From positions 1 to 5,838 of the forward strand of contig JAJXDX010000053.1 in NCBI GenBank assembly GCA_021640185.1: DNA of 5,838 bases. The letters run 5' to 3'. The stretch's first letter is position 1; every line of letters starts with the position of its first letter. Below the pieces are notes generated by a model that was not told where the DNA came from, ran no database searches, and saw nothing but the letters and a program-made list of their open reading frames with translations. The stretch is from Oscillospiraceae bacterium. GTDB taxonomy: Bacteria > Bacillota > Clostridia > Oscillospirales > Acutalibacteraceae. The position numbers and the translations under genes are program-made. Positions 1 to 5,687 of the stretch are shown piece after piece.

Positions 1-154
1 GCCGACAGGTGCTGCGCAGTTTTGCCGGAGCAGAAATGCGGCCAGACAAGGAAAGACCCGCAGGTCATACTGGCGTTTGGCCAAGGGGCTTGACGCGGTA
101 TGGGCGTATTTGTGTTCGGCAAAACCGTGTGTTCCCTTGTCTATCGATGGTATC
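1..154 (-). ncRNA. Structured RNA or long 5' leader, class unknown, cut by the left edge
   Basis: A leftward transcript is expected to start near 153-154, below the promoter at 160-188. About 12 nt later it enters an 11-bp helix pairing 132-142 with 44-54, extendable by pair 143/43. The two non-Watson-Crick pairs (134/52 and 143/43) are G-U on the minus strand but A-C on the plus strand, which favours the minus strand as the RNA. A second perfect 9-bp helix pairs 117-125 with 19-27 and interleaves with the first, so the two make a pseudoknot or alternative folds. Inside the first helix are CAUAC/GUAUG (98-102 with 66-70), a UGGC/GCCA hairpin (80-83 with 71-74) and GACC-UGCG-GGUC (55-66). No start codon with a ribosome site and credible protein is seen. 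I could not match it to a known riboswitch, 6S RNA, SRP RNA, tmRNA or RNase P RNA. It may be a free-standing RNA or the leader of a gene to the left. Confidence 0.5.
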
Positions 155-159
155 TTACG

Positions 160-188
160 ATTATAGCACATCATCCGGCAGATCGCAA
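160..188 (-). promoter_or_regulatory. Sigma-A type promoter, leftward, TGn-extended -10
   Basis: On the minus strand the -35 box is TTGCGA (183-188), the spacer is 17 nt and the -10 box is a perfect TATAAT (160-165) preceded by TGC. The start would fall near 153-154. Three GGCGAAA copies lie just upstream of the -35 box (194-200, 202-208, 214-220). The promoter points away from the topoisomerase operon, so it drives the structured RNA and whatever lies left of the window. Confidence 0.65.
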
Positions 189-410
189 TTCTTTTTCGCC
201 GTTTCGCCCGCATTTTCGCCATTCGAAGCTGCATCGGCACATTTTTTGCTTTTTTGCGGATGATCGCACCGCGGCCGGTCATACTAAGGTCAGCAACGGA
301 CATGAACGAACGCGTTTGCCATGACCGCTGCCGGAGGCCGCCACCGCTGAGCATAACGATCCATTCGGTCGTTCATCTCCCCGGCAGCGGTCTTCTTTTT
401 TGCTGTGCCG
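189..410. other. Gene-free stretch with inverted repeats
   Basis: I see no convincing protein here on either strand. Open frames crossing it lack ribosome sites and family features. It holds the GGCGAAA triplet (194-220), two A/T tracts (241-255) and a group of perfect or near-perfect inverted repeats. GGTCA-GCAA (288-296) pairs with TTGC-(CA)-TGACC (316-326). CGGTCAT (276-282) pairs with ATGACCG (321-327). GACCGCTGCCGG (323-334) pairs with 381-392. CCGGCA (381-386) can instead pair with TGCCGG (406-411). Several of these exclude one another. It may encode a small RNA or be the remains of terminators. Confidence 0.4.
323..401 (+). terminator. Possible plus-strand intrinsic terminator
   Basis: A perfect 12-bp GC-rich inverted repeat (323-334 with 381-392) is followed on the plus strand by TT, C and then six T residues (396-401). 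The 46-nt loop contains a second hairpin, AACGA-(T)-CC (355-362) with GGTCGTT (367-373) and loop ATTC. On the minus strand no T tract follows the stem, so the plus strand is the more likely direction. The loop is large for a terminator, and no plus-strand gene or good promoter is seen upstream. Confidence 0.35.
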
Positions 411-412
411 GC

Positions 413-447
413 AAAAAAAGGAAACGGGACGCAGAGCGTCCCGTTTC
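413..447 (-). terminator. Intrinsic terminator of the parE-parC operon
   Basis: Four bases after the parC-like stop codon, a perfect 12-bp stem (436-447 with 421-432) with a three-base loop (433-435) is followed on the minus strand by a C and seven T residues (419-413). This is a classic Rho-independent terminator and closes the leftward operon. Confidence 0.92.
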
Positions 448-451
448 TTTA

Positions 452-2698
452 TCACAGCAGCGACAGCTGCTCGCCGAAGTCCTCGGGCAGCGGCATCGCG
501 CCGGCGGCCGGCAGGCTCTTCGTGCGGTAGCGCGCCTCTTTGGCCAATGTCCCGGCCGCATACGGCTCGACGGCCGACAGCGTATGCCGCGCCTTGAGCG
601 TCATCACCTGCACGCCGATGGTGTTGCGCGTGGTCTTTGCCGCGATCGCGCCGGTGTGCACCAGCAGACGGCGGCCGGACGTCGAGGTCAGCAGGAACTC
701 GCCGTCCGCCGGGACATAGAACATCGCCACGACCGGCGACTTGTCGCTGTATGCGCCAAGCAGCTTGCGGCGGTTCGTTTTGGTCGCATAGGCGGCCATA
801 TCCACCTTCGCGACCTTGCCGTTTTCGAAGAAGAACAGCATATACCCGGTATATTCGCCCACCACGGCCATGTAACGGGCGCTCTCGCCCTCGTCGAAGC
901 CCAGCTTGCCGGGGATATAATCGCCCATCGTGCTGGCCTTGCCGTCGCGGAAGTCGGCAGCGCGGGTCTTGTAGACTGCCGCACGGTCGCTGAAGAACAG
1001 CAGCTCGCGCGCGTTGCTGCTCTCGACGGTCTGGGTGATCTCGTCGCCTTCCTTCAGCTTTTGCTCGCCGCTCATGCGCAGCGACTGGGGCGTGATCTTT
1101 TTGAAGTATCCCTCGCGCGTGAAGAACAGCGTGCACGGATAATCGGCCACGGGCTCTTCCTCTTCCTCCGCGGCGGCGATGTCGGCCGCATACACGATCT
1201 GCGTGCGGCGCGGCTGTCCGAACTTTTTGGCGGTGGCCTGCAGCTCGTCGATGATGATCCGGCGGATGCGGTTCTTCGACCCCAGCGTTTCCTCCAGATC
1301 CGCCACGGTCTTTTCCAGATCCTCCACATCGGCCAAACGGCGGACGATATATTCGCGGTTGAGCTGGCGCAGTCGGATCTCCGCCACATATTCCGCCTGC
1401 ACACGGTCGATGCCGAAGCCGATCATCAGGTTCGGGACGACCTCTTCTTCCTCGTCCGTTTCGCGCACGATGCGGATCGCTTTGTCGATGTCCAGCAGGA
1501 TCTTTTCCAGCGCCTTGAGCAGGTGCAGCTTTTCCTTTGCCTTCGTCAGGTCGAAATACGTGCGCCGCCGCACGCACTCGGTGCGGAACGCGATCCACTC
1601 GTCCAGCAGTGCGCGCACGCCCATGACCTGCGGCACGCCGCCGATCAGGACGTTGAAGTTGCAGCCGAACGCATCCTCCAGCGGCGTGGACGCGAACAGC
1701 TTGTTCATCAGCCGGTCGGGATCCGTGCCGCGCTTGAGGTCGATCGTGATCTTTAGGCCGTTCAGATCCGTTTCGTTGCGGATGTCGGCGATCTCGCGCA
1801 CCTTGCCCGCCTTGACCAGATCCGTCACCTTTTGGATGATCGCCTCGATCGTGGTGGTGTACGGGATCTGGGTCACGTCGATGCAGTTGTTTTCCTTGTC
1901 ATAGGTATACACCGACCGCACGCGCAGGCTGCCGCGCCCGGTGGCATAGACTTTTTCCAGCGTCGCCCGGTCATAGATCAGCTGCCCGCCGCCGGGGAAG
2001 TCCGGTGCTTTGAGCGTAGACAGCAGATCGTGCTCCGGATCCTTCATCAGCGCGATCGTCGTTTCGCACACCTCGGCCAGATCAAACGAGCAGATGTTGC
2101 TGGCCATGCCGACGGCGATGCCGAGGTTGTTGTTGACCAAGATCGACGGGAAGGTGACCGGCAGCAGCGTCGGCTCCTTCATCGTCGCGTCGTAGTTGTC
2201 GGCAAAATCGACCGTGTCCTTGTCGATGTCGCGGAACAGCTCGCCCGCGATCGGGGCCAGCTTCGCCTCGGTATAACGCGAGGCGGCACACTCCATATCG
2301 GTGGAATACGCCTTACCGAAGTTGCCCTTGCTCTCCACATACGGATGCAGCAGTGCCTCGTTGCCGCGCGACAGGCGCACCATCGTGTCGTAGATCGCCG
2401 CATCGCCGTGTGGGTTGAGCTTCATCGTCTGTCCGGCGATGTTGGCGGACTTGACCAGTCCGCCCTGCAGCAGCCCCATCTTATACATCGTATACAGCAG
2501 CTTACGGTGCGAGGGCTTGAACCCGTCGATCTCGGGGATCGCACGGGACATGATCACGCTCATCGCGTAGGGCATATAGTTCTCGCGCAGCGTGGCGGTG
2601 ATGGGCTGGCGCTCCACCTCGCCCGCGCCGCTGATGTGCGCGTTCTGCGGCACGCTCGCGGCCTTTTTCGGCGCCTTAGCGCCCTTTTTCGTTGCCAT
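452..2698 (-). CDS. parC: DNA topoisomerase IV subunit A-like protein (GyrA/ParC family)
   Basis: This is the DNA-cleaving subunit of a type IIA topoisomerase, 748 aa. After a Lys/Ala-rich tail (1-15), the breakage-reunion domain spans about 30-500. Visible landmarks are FKPSHRK near 60-66, NPHGD (95-99), the catalytic pair Arg141-Tyr142 in AASRYTE, and LGIAVGMASN (192-201). A helical region near 385-480 should be the coiled-coil arm and gate. An acidic linker (511-515) leads to a C-terminal beta-pinwheel (about 520-715) of perhaps four or five blades. No QRRGGKG-like GyrA box is present where the first blade should carry it, which argues for topoisomerase IV over gyrase. The quinolone-contact Ser of GyrA (E. 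coli Ser83) is Ala100, while Asp104 matches Asp87. The start at 2698 follows a strong ribosome site that overlaps the stop of parE, 15 nt away. I am sure of the family; the parC rather than gyrA assignment rests on the missing box and the need for a separate gyrase elsewhere. Confidence 0.93.
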   Translation of the reverse strand: MATKKGAKAPKKAASVPQNAHISGAGEVERQPITATLRENYMPYAMSVIMSRAIPEIDGFKPSHRKLLYTMYKMGLLQGGLVKSANIAGQTMKLNPHGDAAIYDTMVRLSRGNEALLHPYVESKGNFGKAYSTDMECAASRYTEAKLAPIAGELFRDIDKDTVDFADNYDATMKEPTLLPVTFPSILVNNNLGIAVGMASNICSFDLAEVCETTIALMKDPEHDLLSTLKAPDFPGGGQLIYDRATLEKVYATGRGSLRVRSVYTYDKENNCIDVTQIPYTTTIEAIIQKVTDLVKAGKVREIADIRNETDLNGLKITIDLKRGTDPDRLMNKLFASTPLEDAFGCNFNVLIGGVPQVMGVRALLDEWIAFRTECVRRRTYFDLTKAKEKLHLLKALEKILLDIDKAIRIVRETDEEEEVVPNLMIGFGIDRVQAEYVAEIRLRQLNREYIVRRLADVEDLEKTVADLEETLGSKNRIRRIIIDELQATAKKFGQPRRTQIVYAADIAAAEEEEEPVADYPCTLFFTREGYFKKITPQSLRMSGEQKLKEGDEITQTVESSNARELLFFSDRAAVYKTRAADFRDGKASTMGDYIPGKLGFDEGESARYMAVVGEYTGYMLFFFENGKVAKVDMAAYATKTNRRKLLGAYSDKSPVVAMFYVPADGEFLLTSTSGRRLLVHTGAIAAKTTRNTIGVQVMTLKARHTLSAVEPYAAGTLAKEARYRTKSLPAAGAMPLPEDFGEQLSLL

Positions 2699-2705
2699 GT
2701 GGTCT

Positions 2706-2715
2706 CCCCTCCTTT
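2706..2715 (-). promoter_or_regulatory. Strong ribosome binding site of parC, overlapping the parE stop
   Basis: The minus strand reads AAAGGAGGGG seven bases before the parC ATG. Its first two bases lie within the TAA stop of the upstream parE gene. Ribosomes ending parE therefore finish on the parC ribosome site, which suggests translational coupling and balanced subunit supply. It also fixes the parC start. Confidence 0.85.
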
Positions 2716-4681
2716 ACTCCAGATCGAGCATATCGATATACTCGGCACCGTGCTCCGCGATGATCTGCTTGCGCCCGTCCAGATCGTCGCCCAGCAGCAC
2801 GTCGAACATCCGGGCCGTCTGCTCCACGTCGGTCGGCTCCACCTTGATCAGGCGGCGCGTGGCCGGGGCCATCGTCGTCAGCGACATCATCTCCGGCTCG
2901 TTCTCGCCAAGTCCCTTCGAGCGCTGGATCGTATATTTCTGCTCGCCGATCGTATCTAAGATCTGCGCCTTTTCGCGGTCGTTATATGCAAAATAGGTGT
3001 CGGTCTTGGTCGTGATCTCGTACAGCGGCGTTTCCGCGATATAGACGTACCCCTTCTCGATCAGCGTCGGGGTCAGGCGATAGAGCATCGCCAAGATCAG
3101 CGTGCGGATCTGGAAACCGTCGACGTCGGCATCGGTGCAGATGATGACCTTGCTGAAGCGTAGCAGCGACAGGTCGAACGTCGCCAGATTTTTGTTCGCC
3201 TTCGCGCGCACCTCCACGCCGCAGCCGAGGATCTTGAGCAGGTTGACGATGATCTCGCTTTTGAAGATCTTGTCGTACTCCGCCTTTAGGCAGTTGAGGA
3301 TCTTGCCGCGCACCGGGATGATGGCTTGGAACTCGGAATCTCTGGCCTGTACGCAGGCGCCCATGGCCGATTTGCCCTCCACGATGAACAGCTCGCGCAC
3401 GCTCACATCGCGGCTGCGGCAGTCCACGAAGCCCGCCACGCGGGAGGCAAGGTCGTTGCCGCTCTGCAAGGTCTTTTTGAGGTTCAGGCGGGTCGTTTCC
3501 GCACGCTCGCGGCTGCGCTTGTTGACCAGCACCTGCTCGCACAGGCGGTCGGCCTCCATCTTGTTCTCGATGAAATACACCTCAAGGTCGTGCCGCAGGA
3601 ACTCGGTCATCGCCTCTTGGATGAATTTGTTGTTGATCGCCTTTTTCGTCTGGTTCTCGTAAGACGTCTGCGTCGAAAAAGAGGAGGACACCAGCACCAG
3701 ACAGTCCTGCACGTCTTGGAAGGTGATCCGGCTCTCGTTTTTCAAATACTTGCCGTTCTGTTTCAGATACGCGTCGATCTGCGAAACGAACGCGCTGCGC
3801 ACCGCCTTGTCCGGCGATCCGCCGTGCTCCAGCCAGCTGGAGTTGTGGTAATACTCCAGCAAATTCACCTTGTTCGACGCGCACATCGCGACGTTGAGGC
3901 GCACCTTGTATTCCGGCTTGTCCGCCCGGTCGCGTCCCGTGCGCTCGGCCGACCAGAACTGCACGCCGGTCAGCGTGTCCTCGCCCGCGATCTCGTGCAC
4001 ATAGTCGGCGATGCCGTTCTCGTACCGAAATTCCTTCGTCGAAAACGAACGTCCCTGCTCGTCGCGGAACTGGAACAGCAGCCCCGGATTGACGATCGCC
4101 TGCCGGCGCAGCGTATCGTCGAAATACTCCACCGGCACGGCGATGTCGGTGAACACGAGGATATCCGGCTTGAAACGGATCCGCGTGCCGGTGTCCTTTT
4201 TGGCATACGGCTCTTTTTTCAGGCCGCCGACGTTCTCGCCATGCTCGAAATGCAGCGTGTAGCGGAACCCGTCGCGCTTGACCTCGACGTCCATGTACTC
4301 GGACGCGTACTGCGTCGCGCACGCGCCAAGGCCGTTGAGCCCCAGCGTATAGTCGTCGGTATCGTATTTTCCGCCGGCATACAGCTCACAGAAGATCAGC
4401 TCCCAGTTGAAGCGTTCCTCCTTGGGGTTGTAATCCACCGGCATACCGCGGCCGAAGTCCTGCACCTCGATGGAGCGGTCCTCGTACCGCGTGATGACGA
4501 TGTGGTCGCCGTAGCCCGCACGCGCTTCGTCGACGGAATTCGACAAGATCTCGAACACGGCGTGCTCGCACCCCTCCAGCCCGTCGGAGCCGAACATGAC
4601 CCCCGGGCGCTTGCGCACGCGGTCGGCGCCCTTGAGCGCCGTGATGCTGGAATTATCGTAGACCGGCTTTTTTGCTGCCAT
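2714..4681 (-). CDS. parE: DNA topoisomerase IV subunit B-like protein (GyrB/ParE family), divergent
   Basis: This is the ATPase subunit partnering the product of the next gene, 655 aa, about ParE length and without the proteobacterial GyrB insert. The GHKL ATPase domain (about 10-215) shows the general-base Glu44 and Asn48 in FEILSN, Asp75 in QDFGRGMP, and the lid GLNGLGA (114-120). A transducer domain follows, with QTK (344-346) giving the phosphate-contacting Lys346. The TOPRIM domain (about 429-545) has Glu435 and the Asp517/Asp519/Asp521 set in TDADVDG, with PVRGKILN at 456-463. QRSKGLGE (586-593) matches the family QxxKGLGE signature. Departures are Asn116 for the usual lid His, Lys437 for the usual Asp of EGDSAG, and Phe523-Gln524 where Ser-His is typical. 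All residues expected for ATP hydrolysis and metal binding remain, so it should be active. The start at 4681 has AGAAGGA (4694-4700) about 12 nt upstream and gives the expected N-terminus ahead of the first conserved block. It is first in the operon. Confidence 0.93.
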   Translation of the reverse strand: MAAKKPVYDNSSITALKGADRVRKRPGVMFGSDGLEGCEHAVFEILSNSVDEARAGYGDHIVITRYEDRSIEVQDFGRGMPVDYNPKEERFNWELIFCELYAGGKYDTDDYTLGLNGLGACATQYASEYMDVEVKRDGFRYTLHFEHGENVGGLKKEPYAKKDTGTRIRFKPDILVFTDIAVPVEYFDDTLRRQAIVNPGLLFQFRDEQGRSFSTKEFRYENGIADYVHEIAGEDTLTGVQFWSAERTGRDRADKPEYKVRLNVAMCASNKVNLLEYYHNSSWLEHGGSPDKAVRSAFVSQIDAYLKQNGKYLKNESRITFQDVQDCLVLVSSSFSTQTSYENQTKKAINNKFIQEAMTEFLRHDLEVYFIENKMEADRLCEQVLVNKRSRERAETTRLNLKKTLQSGNDLASRVAGFVDCRSRDVSVRELFIVEGKSAMGACVQARDSEFQAIIPVRGKILNCLKAEYDKIFKSEIIVNLLKILGCGVEVRAKANKNLATFDLSLLRFSKVIICTDADVDGFQIRTLILAMLYRLTPTLIEKGYVYIAETPLYEITTKTDTYFAYNDREKAQILDTIGEQKYTIQRSKGLGENEPEMMSLTTMAPATRRLIKVEPTDVEQTARMFDVLLGDDLDGRKQIIAEHGAEYIDMLDLE

Positions 4682-4718
4682 TTGGTCGCATCATCCTTCT
4701 TTTGGTATTTCTTTCCCC

Positions 4719-4737
4719 GCGTCCGAAAAACGAACGC
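4719..4737 (-). promoter_or_regulatory. 5' UTR stem-loop of the parE-parC mRNA
   Basis: On the minus strand GCGUUCG (4731-4737) pairs with CGGACGC (4719-4725) around a U5 loop. The single wobble (4733/4723) is U-G on the minus strand and A-C on the plus strand, which fits a minus-strand RNA. It begins about three to four bases after the predicted start. It ends some 18 bases before the ribosome site, so it is unlikely to block translation and could protect the 5' end. Confidence 0.5.
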
Positions 4738-4745
4738 CACCATTT

Positions 4746-4775
4746 ATTGTAACCGATTTTTGCCCCATCTGTCAA
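4746..4775 (-). promoter_or_regulatory. Sigma-A type promoter of the parE-parC operon
   Basis: On the minus strand a perfect TTGACA (4770-4775), an 18-nt spacer and TACAAT (4746-4751, five of six matches) predict a start near 4740, giving a 5' UTR of about 58 nt before parE. Confidence 0.8.
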
Positions 4776-4800
4776 GGCCGGATCTTTCGAACGGCCGGGC

Positions 4801-4829
4801 TTGCACAATGCGGCGGAACGTGCTATACT
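4801..4829 (+). promoter_or_regulatory. Sigma-A type promoter of the phosphodiesterase gene
   Basis: TTGCAC (4801-4806), a 17-nt spacer and TATACT (4824-4829) preceded by TGC give a strong extended -10 promoter with a predicted start at about 4836. Its -35 box is 25 bp from the -35 box of the divergent parE promoter. The bases between hold GGCCG/CGGCC arms (4776-4780 and 4792-4796) that could bind a regulator, but this is weak evidence. Confidence 0.8.
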
Positions 4830-4835
4830 GTGGCC

Positions 4836-4854
4836 GTGCACCGATCCGGTGCAT
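4836..4854 (+). promoter_or_regulatory. Stem-loop at the extreme 5' end of the phosphodiesterase mRNA
   Basis: TGCACCG (4837-4843) and CGGTGCA (4847-4853) form a perfect 7-bp stem with a three-base loop, extended by a G-U pair (4836/4854). The predicted transcription start falls on the first base of the stem. It is either a 5'-end mRNA structure or, as DNA, a palindromic operator at +1. Confidence 0.55.
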
Positions 4855-4882
4855 AAAGAACAGAGAAAAGAGGAAAACGGAT

Positions 4883-5608
4883 ATGGATACCGTCAAGATC
4901 TGTCATCCGGGCATCAAAATGGTCGCCCATCGGGGCGCGAGCGCGCTGGAGCGCGAAAACACGACGGCGGCGTTCGTCGCCGCGGGCAACCGCAGCTATT
5001 TCGGCATCGAAACGGACGTGCACCGCACGGCAGACGGCCAGCTGGTCATCATCCACGACAACAGCACCGGCCGCGTCTGCGCACAGGACCTGCCGGTCGA
5101 GCAGTCGACGCTGGCCGAGCTGCGCGCGCTGACGCTGACCGATAACCACGGGCTGGACACCCGCGGCGATCTGCGCCTGCCCACGCTGGAGGAATATATC
5201 TCCGTCTGTAAAAAGTACAACAAGATCGCCGTGCTGGAGCTGAAGAACCGCATGGACGAGCAGACGATCCTGCAGGTCATGCAGGTGCTGGAGGATATGG
5301 GCTACACCGCCTCCACGGTCGTGATCTCGTTCGATCTCGACAACCTGCTCACCGTGCGCCGCCACTTCCCGTGGCAGCATATGCAGTACCTGACCGGCGA
5401 TATCAACGATATCCCGGCCTTGGTCAAGACCCTGACCGAGAACCGTCTGGGGCTGGACATCTATCACGGTGCCTACACGCCGGAGCTGGCGCACGCCATG
5501 CACGAAAACGGCATCGAGGTCAACGTCTGGACCGTCGACACGCCGGAGGACGCGGCGCGCGTGATCGCGCTGGGCGTCGATTACATCACCACGAACACCC
5601 TCGAGTGA
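4883..5608 (+). CDS. Glycerophosphodiester phosphodiesterase family protein (GDPD)
   Basis: The product, 241 aa, belongs to the GDPD family of TIM-barrel enzymes, which typically split glycerophosphodiesters into sn-glycerol-3-phosphate and an alcohol. Family residues are in place: His16-Arg17 in AHRG, ENT (25-27), metal-binding Glu43 and Asp45 in GIETDVH, His58 in the IIHDNS block, Glu119 and Lys121 in LELK, Trp216 in NVWTVD, and the closing GVDYITTN. No signal peptide or membrane segment is seen, so it should be cytoplasmic and act on imported or internally released phospholipid head groups. Length is normal for the single-domain form. The start at 4883 is chosen because AGAGGA (4868-4873) sits nine bases upstream and the promoter lies just before it; the frame stays open much further upstream, but that part is antisense to parE. 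It is a one-gene unit ended by the hairpin at 5623-5665. The exact substrate cannot be told. Confidence 0.9.
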   Translation: MDTVKICHPGIKMVAHRGASALERENTTAAFVAAGNRSYFGIETDVHRTADGQLVIIHDNSTGRVCAQDLPVEQSTLAELRALTLTDNHGLDTRGDLRLPTLEEYISVCKKYNKIAVLELKNRMDEQTILQVMQVLEDMGYTASTVVISFDLDNLLTVRRHFPWQHMQYLTGDINDIPALVKTLTENRLGLDIYHGAYTPELAHAMHENGIEVNVWTVDTPEDAARVIALGVDYITTNTLE

Positions 5609-5622
5609 TCTTTGCCCTGCCG

Positions 5623-5665
5623 AAACACGACGGCGGCGCAGCTTTCGCTGCGCCGCCGTGTGTTT
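5623..5665. terminator. Bidirectional terminator between convergent genes
   Basis: ACGGCGGCGCAGC (5630-5642) pairs perfectly with 5647-5659 around TTTC, and AAACAC (5623-5628) pairs with GTGTTT (5660-5665) beyond one bulged G. That is 19 bp in all. It lies 14 bases after the phosphodiesterase stop and 22 bases after the end of the leftward gene. The T tract is only three bases on each side, so termination relies on the very stable stem. Confidence 0.75.
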
Positions 5666-5687
5666 GGTCTGTGCTTCCGGCCGGCCG

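Noticed and set aside
30..60. RNase P RNA on the plus strand, suggested by AAGGAAAGACC
   Set aside because: The conserved element is GAGGAAAGUCC and the surrounding helices do not fit. Wobble pairs and the promoter favour the minus strand.
44..142. Cobalamin riboswitch, suggested by AAGGGAA near the 5' end and a CCAG...ACCUGC stretch
   Set aside because: The invariant core around CCGCNACUGU is missing and the helices do not follow the cobalamin order. The likeness is short and probably chance.
9..324. Short plus-strand frames at the left edge
   Set aside because: They have no ribosome sites or recognisable protein features and lie across a promoter and structured RNA that read the other way.
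291..377. Leftward 28-codon frame after the operon terminator, preceded by GGGGAG
   Set aside because: The G-rich run sits directly against the ATG with no spacer, no promoter is seen, and the frame lies inside the inverted-repeat cluster.
279..1598. Minus-strand frame overlapping parC in another reading frame
   Set aside because: It is a frame shadow: low-complexity Arg/Gly/Ala composition, no domain motifs, and it runs past the terminator.
254..1756. Long plus-strand open frame opposite the parC-like gene
   Set aside because: It is antisense to a clearly recognised topoisomerase gene, is rich in Arg/His/Leu as GC-rich shadows are, and has no ribosome site or family motif.
3326..4882. Upstream extension of the phosphodiesterase frame
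   Set aside because: It is antisense to parE and passes through two promoters. The enzyme's homology begins just after the ATG at 4883, which has its own ribosome site.
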